NCBI GenBank assembly: GCA_012295275.1
Contig: CM022678.1
Span: forward strand, 17,007,165-17,071,164
Source: Chrysomallon squamiferum
Taxonomy: Eukaryota > Mollusca > Gastropoda > Neomphalida > Peltospiridae
DNA: 64,000 nucleotides
Reading direction: 5' to 3'
Shown here: one piece after another, positions 38,377 through 50,109 of the stretch
Numbering within the stretch: the stretch's first letter is position 1
Layout of the letters: each line of letters starts with the position of its first letter
The notes under the pieces: model-generated
What the model saw: only the letters and a program-made list of their open reading frames with translations
What the model was told of the DNA's origin: nothing
Database searches by the model: none
Translations under genes and position numbers: made by a program

Positions 38377-38519
38377 CTAGATACAGAATGTAAAATATTA
38401 ATTTATATTAACAATGTTATGAATGTTATTGCTATTATTGTCATTACAGCACTAAAGGAATTTTCATTGTTATGTTCACATTGTTGTTATTGTTCTCACT
38501 AATACTGTACTCAAAATAT

Positions 38520-38730
38520 ACATATAATAATAACAACAACAATACAAATAATATTAGTAATAATAATAATAATAACAATAATAACAAAAATAAAAATAAT
38601 GATAAGAATAATAACAACAACAAAAATAATAAAAACAATAATATTAATAACAACAACAAATATAATAATAGTAATAATACTAATAACAACAACAAAAATA
38701 ATAATAATTGTAAGAATAACAATTGTAAAT
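38520..38730. repeat. (AAT/AAC)n degenerate trinucleotide tract
   Basis: Asn-rich or Leu-rich frames on the two strands are the translated repeat. Confidence 0.9.
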
Positions 38731-38740
38731 AAATAAATAC

Positions 38741-38840
38741 CTGGAACTAAAACAAACCGCTAAAGAAATCGACAACAAAATCGAAAAAATTATCACTCCG
38801 AAAATAATTGTCAACCAGACGCCATAGGTCGAGAAATTCA
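38741..38840 (-). CDS. Receptor copy 4, transmembrane exon
   Basis: 100 nt, phase 1 to 2: VNFSTYGVWLTIIFGVIIFS, then ILLSISLAVCFSSR. One clear hydrophobic span of about 24 residues, then Arg. Acceptor tttcag, donor CCAG|gtattt. The only minus-strand copy whose TM exon is both full length and intact. Confidence 0.86.
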
Positions 38841-38894
38841 CTGAAAAAAATAATGTTTTAGTTAAAATATCAAGTATTACACTGTCACGTATAT

Positions 38895-39295
38895 AGCGAA
38901 CCAATAAGAAAATAACTATAACAATAGTTAACCAATCAGAAATTAATTATAACAGTTAACTAGTCAGAAAATAGCTATCACAATAGCTAACAATCAGAAA
39001 ATAGCAATCACAATAGTTAACCAAACACAAAACATCAATCACAATAGTTAACTAATCACAAAATAGCTATCACAATAGTTAACCAATCAAAAAGTTGTTA
39101 TCGCCATAGTTAACTAATGCAATATGAAAACGCAATAGATAACCAATTAGAAAGATGTTATGAAAATAGTTAAACAATCGCATTATAATAATGCAAAATG
39201 GATATCCAATCAGAACTTCGTTATCAGAACGAGGACACACAATTACCAACCAATCAAATTAGAGAAACATATTAAGTAACCAATCACTAATAACG
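38895..39295. repeat. CCAAT-box minisatellite, intron 3 of copy 4
   Basis: About twelve degenerate units of roughly 30 bases (AATAGTTAACCAATCAGAAA, TAGCTATCACAATAG). Confidence 0.8.
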
Positions 39296-39340
39296 ACAAT
39301 AGGAGCAGAAAACAGTCATCAGAAGAAATTTCACTTTATT

Positions 39341-39518
<178 letters not shown>

Positions 39519-39530
39519 ACTAATACTTAC

Positions 39531-40727
39531 ATTCGTTGTGCCTACCATATGAGGACAAAATACAGTTGTCATTAGCATCACATACAGCGCAGTTGTCACT
39601 GCATCGATTTGAGCACGTCGGACCATAGAACGACGTTACACATCCGTCTACACACGTTCTGTTGTTTTGATCACATACACTTCCGAGACAGTTAGCGGGG
39701 CATGAATTGTTGCAGTAGATACCATGGTAACCGGAAATACATCCATGAAGACATCGCCCTGAAACCTGATGACATGATCCTTTACAATTCCTAAGACATG
39801 ATTTGTTGCAGTAGATACCATGGTAACCAGAGAGACAGCCATGAAGACATCGTCCTGAAAGCTGATCACATGATCCTTTACAATTCCTGGGACAGAAATC
39901 GCTGCAGTGTTCTCCCTTTCTTCCGCTGTCACAAACCGCCCTGCACACAACGTAATCGGAAATATTTCCACACCGAACACTTCGACATCCCGAGCTACAC
40001 GAATAGTTGCAGAATGTCCCATACGTAACAGGGCCGTAGCATCCATTCTTACAATTCCCGGTTTTACGATCACACGTAGAATTCAGACAACGATAAGGGC
40101 AGGCTTTGTCACAGCGGTCTCCGTAATATTTACCAGAAACGCAGCCATCCGTACACGATCCGTTTTTCCTATTACAAACCCGATGTAGACAGTTTGCGCT
40201 GCATTTTTTGAGCAGTTCATTCCGAAAAACCCATCTTTGCAAACTTGAGAGCATTGCCCGTTTTTACTACAGGAATTTGTTAGACAGTTATTTGAACAAC
40301 GAAGCTGACAAAATTTACCCCAAAATCCTTCGACGCATTGTACACACTCTCCTGTCTGTTTGTTGCAGACTTTGTCTATACATCGCAAAGGACACTCTTC
40401 TTCGCACTTTGGACCAAAAAACCCAGAAAAACAGGACACCGATGCAGAAGCCTTTTTCGTCGTTGTTATTACAATGAGAATGCTGCTGACAACGTGGTCC
40501 GTAGAATCCAGAAGGACAACGTTCACAATCTCCCGTCCAACGGAGACATCTTCTGTTCAAGCAACTGTCACTGCATTTCTTTTCACAGTGTTTGCCATGC
40601 GTTTTGTTATTAAGACAAAATATGTTACATTTTTCTTTGTAAGTTTGTGAAATTTTTGTTTCTTTGGCAGAACAGGAATAACACGTGTGGTCATCACCAT
40701 AGTAATAACCCTCAGAACATCCCTCAT
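39531..40727 (-). CDS. Receptor copy 4, exon 3: EGF-like repeats (two frameshifts)
   Basis: 1197 nt from acceptor tttag to donor GAAT|gtaagt, a multiple of three and phase 1/1. It starts DEGCSEGYYYGDDHTCYSC and ends with the module CSDNCAVCDANDNC. It has one more EGF-like module than copies 3, 5 and 6: the CKGSC...GYHGIYCN unit is repeated. Relative to the other copies there is a 1-nt gain at about 40425-40437 and a 1-nt loss in an A-run at about 40203-40209; between them the reading frame is shifted and meets a stop near 40315. Because the indels are in homopolymers and cancel in length, they may be assembly errors; otherwise the copy is inactivated. Most likely role: extracellular adhesion or ligand-binding stalk. 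Confidence 0.8.
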
Positions 40728-40859
40728 CTAAAAATTGAATTACTCGTATTAATTTACAGAGAATTGGTAGGGTGTAATATGTGCAATTTTAGCCCATTTA
40801 CAGAACTTAAAAGAGAAATAGAGAACATAAACTCAAGGTTTGGGTGCAAGCGTAAATGA

Positions 40860-41218
40860 AATTAGTTATATTAACTTGCTGAAAAAAAAAAAAATGATGT
40901 GAATGAAAAAAGAAAAATCATTATTTTGTTTTAACATAAATAAAAAATGTTCAAGTTTTTATGACTTTATTATACGTGATCTGTGTTTCTTATCATGTAT
41001 ATGTCCGCTAGTGGATGTATTCATGAAACCTTGTTTTATAATAGATATATAATCCGCCTAATATATGTTGCATGCTGGTGTACATGTCAATGTAATCTTT
41101 CTTAATATATCTTGCAACCTGTGTATACCTCCTGCTGAATTTAAAACCTATTTTGCCCAATTCATAGGTTTCCTATATTTGCAATCGCGAGTATCTATCC
41201 TGTTCCTCTTGACTTTAC
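40860..41218. other. Intron 2 of copy 4
   Basis: Short AT-rich intron. Unlike other copies it lacks a clear 33-bp minisatellite; only a few ATATCTTGCAACCTGTGTATA-like words remain at 41040-41130. Confidence 0.45.
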
Positions 41219-41326
41219 CTGTACAAACTTTACAAGTCTTCATACAGTCCATTTCGTTTTCCTGCGCGCAGTTTTCTGGAGAACATAGATATGACTTGTT
41301 TTTGCATGTGAAATTCTTAACCGAAA
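41219..41326 (-). CDS. Receptor copy 4, exon 2: ShK domain
   Basis: 108 nt, phase 1/1: NFTCKNKSYLCSPENCAQEN, then CMKTCKVCTG. All six ShK cysteines are present. Acceptor tttcag, donor ACAG|gtaaag. Intact. Confidence 0.85.
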
Positions 41327-41329
41327 CTG

Positions 41330-41532
41330 AAAAAGTTGAAAAGAAATACATTATATGAAGCAGTATTCATGATGTCAAATATATATATTATTTTTTTCTA
41401 ATATATATTCTTTTGTCAAATATATATATTATTCTTAAGTAAAACCAACATTTTTGAAAAAAATATTATATCAAGAACTATTCATTATGTAAAGACATGC
41501 ATGCATACATACATACATACATACATACATGA

Positions 41533-41563
<31 letters not shown>

Positions 41564-43010
41564 AATGCATACATCCATAAACACATACATAGAAACATAA
41601 TATTAGTACATTTTTATACATACAAATATACATAAATATATACATCTGAACAATGATGTACCAGACATGTATACACATTCGTATACATAAATACAATCAT
41701 AAGAACATTGTTTTGGTCATAAAATTATTTTCTGAGTAATGTCTACTGATTTATTTATTTATTAATTTATTTATTTGTTAGCTTTCTTACGGTTGTTATT
41801 GTTGTTCTCATTTATAAACATTTTGTTTTTTTGTTATTGTTGTTGTAGTTGCTTTGTTGTATCTTCACTCACACATCACGAACGTAGGACGTTGATATCT
41901 GTGTCTTAGTTCTGAGAGATAATCTTTAGAACAATGCTTGGCAACCATCTTTCAAACCGTGAATAGTTGAAACGCCCATCAAACACACAACTAATTTAAG
42001 AATTCAAGGATTAAACGTAAATCACATTTATTAAAAAATAATTAAAAGTTTAAAGAATTATTCATCAAAGTTTAATGATTGAAAATTGAGACTTCCTCCG
42101 TTCTGTCACTCTACTGGGAGAACATGATAGTCGCTATTAATTTTAGGAACATGTCAGTTATTGTTGGTAGCTGGTTGTGCCATTATTGAAATATTACTGG
42201 TGTCAAATTAGAACACTTATTTAAGCTCGACAAACCGCCAGTGTCGGATTTAGCTACAAGCTAAACGACTATAGCTTAGTGCCTCTAAATCTGCATGTGG
42301 CCTTGAGAAGACCCCAGACTGGGTTTTAATCTCCTTTTTTAATTAGTACTTATACCGTCGTTGTGCATCATTCCGTCCGTCGCGCTGCCTACAGCATAAC
42401 GACCGCTGTACGGATAATGGAATTAGCAGACGCAAAATCATGTTGTTTTGTTTTTTATCGCTAAATATACCATGTGTCATCCCAGGAATAATTTGTTTTT
42501 CACTTTGCTGTTAAATAATTAAAACGCATATAAATATTCAAAGTTGCAGTTGCTGAAATTTAAAAAAGAAAAGAGAAAAGAAAAATAATAAAGAGGATTA
42601 TCAGGGCTGTAATAGAGCGTAGGGCCTCAGCAAGTCTAAATTCGACTCTGCAGCAAGCGATCTACCAGAGAAGACCAATCAACCACCACAGTCAGTTAAA
42701 CGTCTACTGATGTCCCTAAAGACAAGGTTAACGACCTCTGCTTTTGAGCAAAACTTTACGTTATATATGTGTGACGTCACGGCTATAAAAAATAAAAACA
42801 GCTCCCAGATAGTTTCAAACTGTACTCACTGTTATTACTTAACTCGGGGAGTGGGACATTTATAGATTTATTACATTTATTATTATTTTTATTACTGTGT
42901 TAAGTAACAAATGAAAAAAATTATATTTGATACACTACTTGAAATTCAAAACGCAAATTTTTATGCAGTGTGCACAGAAAAGATCTGCTTTCTAAAAGTT
43001 GCTTTAATCT
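41330..43010. other. Intron 1 of copy 4: no gene seen
   Basis: ATAC tetranucleotides at 41490-41700, TTTA runs at 41740-41780, then AT-rich sequence distantly related to intron 1 of the other copies. The KRBA2-like insertion of copy 3 is absent. Confidence 0.55.
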
Positions 43011-43017
43011 CCATAAC

Positions 43018-43185
43018 TTTCCGTCCGCATGAATCGGGTATCTCAGTGTTCTTGTAATTTCGTAAGCGAGAAAGTTATTCGAGTTTTCAGTATCTGTTTT
43101 TCTATACGTTACACCATTTTAACATGTTAAATACTTTAGACGAAGAAAACGAAAACGAAACACAAAATACTTAAACGTTTCGATA
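43018..43185 (-). pseudogene. Relic of a first-exon leader
   Basis: The conserved 5' leader and the first four codons (MRTE) of the family's first exon are present on the minus strand; the exon then breaks off at 43018 into unrelated sequence. A second relic leader lies in copy 1 at 2438-2600. Confidence 0.6.
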
Positions 43186-43469
43186 AATTCTAGAACGAAT
43201 GTCGTTTTTGGTCGCTCCGGCCCCCAGCTATAGTTTTTGTTTCCTTGTAGCTCATAGCAATAGATAATGTTTAAAAATAAACAAGTTTTTCATATTTCTA
43301 CTATGACTCATGATCGTTTCAAGCCGGAAATATTTACCTCACTCGAGATGAGGTCACGGGTACAGGAATATAGACATAACCTATATATTTTTAAACTGGA
43401 CCTGTTGCTGATAATCATGATTAACCACCAAGACTCAAACACATTTTTAAACAATTCAAACACACTTAC

Positions 43470-43533
43470 CTGTTTGTGATAAAACAAACAGTACAATTAT
43501 TACCGGAGACATTCTTAATATAACTTCCGTCAT
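43470..43533 (-). CDS. Receptor copy 4, exon 1: signal peptide
   Basis: MTEVILRMSPVIIVLFVLSQ, donor ACAG|gtaagt, phase 1. The upstream ATG (43533) is in frame with the inner one (43512) although it lies at a different position from that in copies 1 and 3, which supports its use. Confidence 0.8.
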
Positions 43534-43768
43534 TATGAATCGGGTATCTCAATGTCGTTGTAAATTCGTGAGCGAGCAAGCTCGAGTATCCAGTGTCTGT
43601 TCTTCTATACGTAACACACTACCTTAACATGTTAAATAGTTTTGAAGAAAGAAGAAACAAAAATATTCTACAATGTCCTGTCGTTTGTGTTCTTTTCGTA
43701 CCTATCTATAGTTTCAATTTCCTTGTAGGTCATGGTATAAAAATAGACAGTTTCACAATGACGCGTAT

Positions 43769-43778
43769 CTATATTTAG
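43769..43778 (-). promoter_or_regulatory. MEF2-like motif upstream of copy 4
   Basis: CTAAATATAG on the minus strand, about 240 bases upstream of the start codon. Confidence 0.3.
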
Positions 43779-43989
43779 AATAGAAATCGTAGTACACTGG
43801 AAATACTTCGTTTCCATGTACGTACCAATGTATATGTATTGATACACACACTCATACATACGTACACACTTACATGATCATAAGGACTTATTAGGTATAA
43901 AGACTATATAATATAAACGATATAATTTATTTCATAACGCAAATTAATAAATTATAAATAATTAATTGCAGCCATCTAGCAACTATAAT

Positions 43990-44570
43990 TTAAAAGTAAA
44001 ACCCGCCGTGTCAAATGTTACAGGGATTTACTTTTCCTGTAATAGTTCAAGCCATCAACATAATGTGAGAGTTTAATCCAGCTGTCCATGTATATAACAG
44101 TAAATAAGGCTACCGACTAACCGAGATGAAAATGTTCGCCTACCTATCGCTATGTATCCGGCAATTTTGGGTGGAGAGAACAAACTATACTTAACCGACT
44201 CATATAACCTCATTCTCACCTAGAATTAGTATACTATTCTTAAATCCAATTTATTTTAATTATAATAAAGAAATTTCCTGAACATTTTTACACTAAAAAT
44301 CCAGATTTTTCTCTCTGCTACTGAAAAATAATATAAATTAAAGTGTAATTAAAATCAAATTAAATTAAACAAAATTAATAAATGAACTGAAATCAAATGA
44401 AATTAATAAGTGTATAAGACAAGTATTTTATTGTAAAATCTAATTTATTTTAATAATAAAAAAAATTACTCAATATTTTTGCACTAAAAATACAGATTTT
44501 TCTCTGTGCTGTAGAGAAACCATTAAATTATTTTCATTTATAATATAAATGCTGAAATCGCATTTAAGTT
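43990..44570. repeat. Dispersed module, third copy, with D2-like exon relic
   Basis: Same module as 32150-32470. 44410-44530 matches the part of the 1.6 kb unit that holds the D2-like exon, but truncated. It belongs to the decayed end of copy 5. Confidence 0.5.
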
Positions 44571-44667
44571 ATTTTCGAATTTTATGGATTATTTATTTCT
44601 TTGTTGTTTATTTATCATCATTATGAGCAACATAATTTTATTTATTTATTTTTATTATAATTTCTAT

Positions 44668-44670
44668 ATC

Positions 44671-44736
<66 letters not shown>

Positions 44737-44740
44737 GTTG
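44668..44740. repeat. (ATA)n/(ATT)n palindromic tract
   Basis: AAT units followed directly by ATT units, giving a perfect hairpin-capable repeat. The open frame of poly-Ile is rejected. Confidence 0.9.
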
Positions 44741-44999
44741 TTCTTGTTGTTATTATTATTACTGTTATTCTTTTAATTTATTCCTTTTTTATGAATGTAG
44801 GATATTTTTCTTTATCTTTAAACAAACAATTTTTGAAACTATATTTAGCAATCTGAATAAAATAAAATAAAATTTAAGTTAACAAAAAAAAAATATATAT
44901 ATAATTAAAAAAAATAAATAACATGTAATAAAAAAAATTAAAAATTGAATTAAAATAAAATTAAATAAATGGAAATTAAATAAATATAAATTAGATAAA

Positions 45000-45500
<501 letters not shown>

Positions 45501-45656
45501 CTTTTGCACACATATCTCTACGATAGACTCCTTCCCGTGTATGGAAAAGGAAGAAAATGATAAGAACATTTATATGATTTTATTTTTAAAAATTTATAAC
45601 TTCTATTGTTAATGGCCATATTTTTGCTGTTAGTATCGAAACCACACAATTCAAAA

Positions 45657-45660
<4 letters not shown>

Positions 45661-45734
<74 letters not shown>

Positions 45735-45735
45735 C
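45661..45735. repeat. (ATT)n microsatellite
   Basis: About 25 ATT units. The poly-Tyr frame is translated repeat. Confidence 0.97.
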
Positions 45736-46029
45736 AGTTTATAACAGAACAAAAATTACTTGAATGTTCATCACAATATCTGAGCATAAATTCAGATTCT
45801 AACTTCTATTAGCAGATAAATATTTCACAAAGAAGAAACTAAATAAAATAGATATGTAAATATAAATATCGCAACGCTTTATCAAACACGCATACAAACA
45901 TACAGAAGCAGGCAAACACCTAGGTTAATACACTAAAGAATACCGATGGTTACAAATAGTATTCATTATACACAACGTCTCAATTTCCAAGCGGCTTGAA
46001 TGTAAACATAAATTCAGATCTGCTTAACT

Positions 46030-46195
46030 GAAAACAGTCCTGTATTGTGAGGAAACTAACACAAAATAAAGAAACACCTGTACACTGTGATGAAACAAAT
46101 GTCAACAATGAAACTAACAAACATAACTGAAAACTCAACATTGTGATGAAACTAACAAAAATAATGAAACACTACCACCTGGTAATGAAACAAAG
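46030..46195. repeat. 39-bp minisatellite remnant at the copy 5 deletion junction
   Basis: Four to five units of the same repeat as 12150-12775 and 32690-33570 (ATTGTGATGAAACTAACAAA). In copies 3 and 4 this array lies after the phosphatase exons; here it touches the acidic exon, so the phosphatase exons are missing. Confidence 0.8.
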
Positions 46196-46196
46196 A

Positions 46197-46419
46197 AAAT
46201 CAATCAGATTTCGCATTCTTCAGCCTCGTTCTGAGGCGCGTTTGATGACATTCCTTTGCTATTTTTAAGACTTAATATCATTATCATCATCATTTTCATC
46301 ATAGCTGATAATCTCTGCCTGAAACAAGTCGATCACTGTGTAATCATCCGCAGCTGAGGCAGGAGAAGGGTTGCTATGGCAACGGAGTCTGTCCGTAGTA
46401 TCTACTAACTGCCTGGTTG
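46197..46419 (-). pseudogene. Receptor copy 5, truncated acidic exon
   Basis: Acceptor tttacag, then ATRQLVDTTDRLRCHSNPSP and YDENDDDNDIKS followed by a TAA stop at 46265-46267; the YEYIDD block is deleted. Homology to copies 3 and 4 ends at 46197. No donor and no phosphatase exons follow before the next gene copy. Confidence 0.82.
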
Positions 46420-46559
46420 CTGTAAATAGCAGAGACATTCAATCAATCAATTAATAGTTCTTACAGGACACCTCGTCATAGTTTAACATTAACTGTTACT
46501 ATTCAGTGCTTTGTAACTACTAACCTATATGTAACAACATTATCAAAATATTACAAAAT

Positions 46560-46720
46560 ATGTTCTCATTATCTCAAATAATTAATTTCATCATCATCAT
46601 CATCACTATAATACATTACTATTACAGCTGCTGCTGCTACTACTACTACTACTACTATTATTAGTATTATTATTGTTATTATTATTATTATTATTATAGC
46701 TGCTCCTGTTGCTGCTGATT
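46560..46720. repeat. (ACT)n/(ATT)n trinucleotide tract
   Basis: Compound repeats in the intron upstream of the acidic exon, at the position of 17580-17740 in copy 3. Confidence 0.85.
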
Positions 46721-46873
46721 ATTGTTGGTTGATGGCAGTGGTGGTGTTGGTTGTTGTTCCTGTGGTTACCTCTTGGTACATTTATTTTTCTACTTTACCC
46801 CCTTTTTTGTTATAGCTGTTATCATTATTGCAGCTAACACCATCATTATATTGTAATTATTAAATTACAAAAC

Positions 46874-46980
46874 CTGGTTCCATTTCCGCGAGAGGAATCT
46901 GGTTAAGACGTTCTCGAATTGAGCTTTGCATACGTCCTCCTTCACTATGTTGTTTCTTTCTAGATCTTTTCTTCACTTTT
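46874..46980 (-). CDS. Receptor copy 5, basic juxtamembrane exon (pseudogene)
   Basis: 107 nt, open: RKVKKRSRKKQHSEGGRMQS, then SIRERLNQIPLAEMEP. Acceptor atatag, donor CCAG|gttttg. Confidence 0.75.
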
Positions 46981-46989
46981 CTATATACA

Positions 46990-47390
46990 GAAATTAATAT
47001 AGTAATTTATAATCTCAGTAGTTATTAATAGTATTTTTTATTATTGTCATTACTGTGCTAATGGCATTTTTAATAGTATTTTCATCATCGGTGTCGTCAT
47101 TATTATAATTATTGTTATTATTATCATCATCATCAACATCATCGTTAACATCATCTTCATTGTTTTGTAATTATTATTATTATTATTATCATTAGCCACT
47201 CTAAAGAGTATTCAATTGACTTAGTAAGACAGAGAGCGACAGTATACAATGAAAACTATATTTCACTTGTAATATTTCTTATTAGTAGTATACTGAAAAT
47301 TACACATACAACAACAACAATAAGAACAGCAACTACTACTACTACTACTACTAATAATAATAATAAATAACTAAATAACTAAATAAATAA
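46990..47390. other. Intron of copy 5: simple repeats only
   Basis: ATT/ATC and ACT trinucleotide repeats and AT-rich sequence between the TM and juxtamembrane exons. Confidence 0.6.
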
Positions 47391-47398
47391 AATCATAC

Positions 47399-47474
47399 CT
47401 CAAGAAAAAGAACGCAGCTAAAGAAATAGACAACAAAGTCAAAATAGTCAGCACTCCATACATAAGGAAATTCA
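47399..47474 (-). CDS. Receptor copy 5, short transmembrane exon (pseudogene)
   Basis: 76 nt, eight codons shorter than copies 4 and 6 but in frame: VNFLMYGVLTILTLLSISLA, then AFFFLR. Still a credible membrane span. Acceptor tttcag, donor TGAG|gtatga. Confidence 0.75.
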
Positions 47475-47524
47475 CTGAAATAAAATAAGTTTCAGTTAAA
47501 ATATCAAATATTAAACTGACACGT

Positions 47525-47830
47525 ATATACTTTACCAGTCAGAACATAGCTATCACAATAGTTATCCAAACAGAAAATAGCTATCACAATTGTTAACCAA
47601 TCAAAAAATAGCTATTACAATTGTTAAGCAACCAAAAAGTTCCTATCGAAATTGTTAAGCAGTACAGTTACACAATAGATAACCAATCAGATACTCGTTA
47701 CCACAATATTTAACTAATGAAATTTTGGACTGAATCTACTCAACCAGTCAGAGTATGGAAATGCAATAACCAGCCAATCAGATTATAGACAGGCATTAAC
47801 TTACTAATCACTTAAGACAACACTTTAACA
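47525..47830. repeat. CCAAT-box minisatellite, intron 3 of copy 5
   Basis: About nine degenerate units with ACCAATCA, CCAATCAG, ATAGCTATCACAATTGTTA. Confidence 0.75.
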
Positions 47831-47907
47831 AGAAACCTGTTATCAGCAGAAAGTTCATCTTTTACTTTTAAACATTTTTACGTTTTTGATTGTTTTTGTT
47901 TTTCATT

Positions 47908-47916
47908 ATTCTTCTT

Positions 47917-47994
<78 letters not shown>

Positions 47995-47995
47995 T
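47908..47995. repeat. (TTC)n(TTA)n microsatellite
   Basis: Compound trinucleotide repeat between the minisatellite and the EGF exon of copy 5. Confidence 0.96.
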
Positions 47996-48072
47996 ATCCA
48001 TTTATTTATTTATTTATTTTTGTATATATAACGTTTATGAATGTCTGTCTCTTTGTGTGAGTGAGTACTTAC

Positions 48073-49160
48073 ATTCGTCGTGACTATAATTTGAAGACAT
48101 AATACAGATCCCATTAGCATCACATACAGCGCAGTTGTCACTGCATCGATCTGAGCACGTCGGTCCATAGAAAGACGTTACACATCCGTCTACACACGAT
48201 CTGTTGTTTTGATAGCATGCACTTCCGAGACAGTTAGCGGGACATGAATTGTTGCAGTAGATACCATGGTAACCAGGAAGAAACCATGAAGACATCGTTC
48301 TGAAAGCTTATGACATTGTCCTTTACAATTCCTAGGACAGAAATCGCTGCAGTGTTCTCCCTTTCTTCCGCTGACACAAACCGCCCTGCACACAACGTAA
48401 TCGGAAATATTTCCACACCGAACATGGCATTCCGAGCCACAAGAAGAGTTGCAGAATGCCCCATAAATGTCAGTGTTGTTGCATCCGTTCTTACATTACC
48501 CGGTTATGGGATCACACTTAGAATTCAGACAACGATGAGGACAGTCTTTGCAACGGTCTCCGTAATATTTATCAGAAACACAGCCATCCACGCAGGCTCC
48601 GTTTTCCCTATTAGATACCTGATGCAGACAGTTCGCGCTGCATTTCTCTGAGCAGTTCATTCCAAAAAACCCAACTTTGCAACCGCGAAAGCATTGCCCG
48701 TTTCTGTTACAGGAATTTCTTAGACAGATGTTTAAACAACGAAGCTGACAAGTTTTACCCCAAAATCCTTCAACACATTCTAAACACTCTCCTGTCTTTT
48801 TGGTGCAGTCTTTGTCTTTACATCTGTCGTGACACTTATTTTCGCACTGTGGACCAAAAAATCCTGGAAGACAGTCACCGATGCAGAAACCTTTATCGTC
48901 GGTGTTATAACAGTGCTGCTGACAACGTGGTCCGTAGAATCCATAAGGACAACGTTCACAATAACCTGTCCATCTGTAACATGTTCTATCAAAGCAACTA
49001 TCACTACATTTCTCATCACAGTTTTTACCATGTGTTTTGTTATTGGGACAAAGTATATTACATTTTTCTTTGTAACTTTGTGAATTTGTTGTGCCTTCGT
49101 CAGAACAGGAAAGACACGTGTCGCCATCACCATGCTAATAATCTTCAGAACACCCCTCAT
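48073..49160 (-). pseudogene. Receptor copy 5, exon 3: EGF-like repeats, disrupted
   Basis: 1088 nt with normal borders (tttag acceptor, GAAT|gtaagt donor), one base short of a multiple of three. It has a TAG stop at 49135-49137 right after DEGCSEDY, a TAA stop at 48496-48498 (normally an Asn codon in KTGNCK), a lost base at about 48276-48285 in CLHGC, and several Cys-to-other changes. The modules are otherwise recognisable (CNNTDDKGFCIGDC-like, CPANCLGSACYQNN). The two stops are not in homopolymers, so this is real inactivation rather than read error. Confidence 0.88.
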
Positions 49161-49529
49161 CTAAAAACAGAATTACTCGCATTAATTTACCCACAATTAT
49201 AGGATATTGTGTGTGTACTACTATCACACTTGGAGTAATTAAAAGATGAACTGACAGAGTAGATACAAGGTTTGGGTGCACGCGTAAACGAAATTAACTA
49301 TATTGACTTACCGCAATAAAAATTGAAATAGTGTGTCTCAGTATGCATCTGTACAAAAAGAAAAATCGTTATATTTATTAACACAAAGTATAAATGTTCG
49401 TCTGTATACATTCAGACAGTTAAACTGTGAGCCTTTTCATCCTATTTATCTGTCCTTTCAAATATATGTAGTATACCAAGTATTACGTCGATTCATCAAT
49501 CGAATCTTAACGCAGCTGTAACCTGAACA

Positions 49530-49945
49530 CATATCCTACTTATACAAGCTATCCTGCATAATACACAGCTTTCCTTTTTATGCTATTATCTATCATGCGT
49601 ATCTATCCTACCTAAAATATGTCTACTGTCATGGAATTCTGAATAAGTTAGCACATATTTTCTGCACATATCCCTCGTAATATGTCCGTTCCTGTTTGAT
49701 ATCTATTCTGTCAGACAGCTATATGATTCAACTATCCTAGTTAGCTATCCTCATTTAACATGTCAAAACTTCTGTGTATATGTGCTTACATAATACCACA
49801 ACTATTCTGTGTATATCTATATCTGTACTTAACATATCAACTATCCTGTGTATCTATCCTTAATATGTCAACTATCCTGTGTATCTATCCTTTCTTAACC
49901 TATGCACTATCCTGACTATCTATCCTGTTCTTTTTGACTCTGCTA
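49530..49945. repeat. Intron-2 minisatellite of copy 5
   Basis: Unit of about 33 bases, clearest at 49800-49920 (ACATATCAACTATCCTGTGT). Confidence 0.75.
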
Positions 49946-49968
49946 AGCTGGAACTGTGATAACTTTAC

Positions 49969-50070
49969 CTGTGCAAACTCCACAAGTCTTCACGCTCTCC
50001 ATTTCGTTTTCGGGCATGCAGTTCTTCGGGGAACATAGAACTGGGTTGTCTTTACATGTGAAACACTCAA
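49969..50070 (-). CDS. Receptor copy 5, exon 2: variant ShK domain (pseudogene)
   Basis: 102 nt, phase 1/1: VECFTCKDNPVLCSPKNCMP, then EMESVKTCGVCTG. The Cys that precedes MKTC in other copies is Ser here and the exon is two codons shorter, while an extra Cys appears at the start, so the disulfide set is changed. Borders intact. Confidence 0.75.
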
Positions 50071-50109
50071 CTGAAATTGAACAAGTTGAAAAAACATTAT
50101 ATCAAATAT

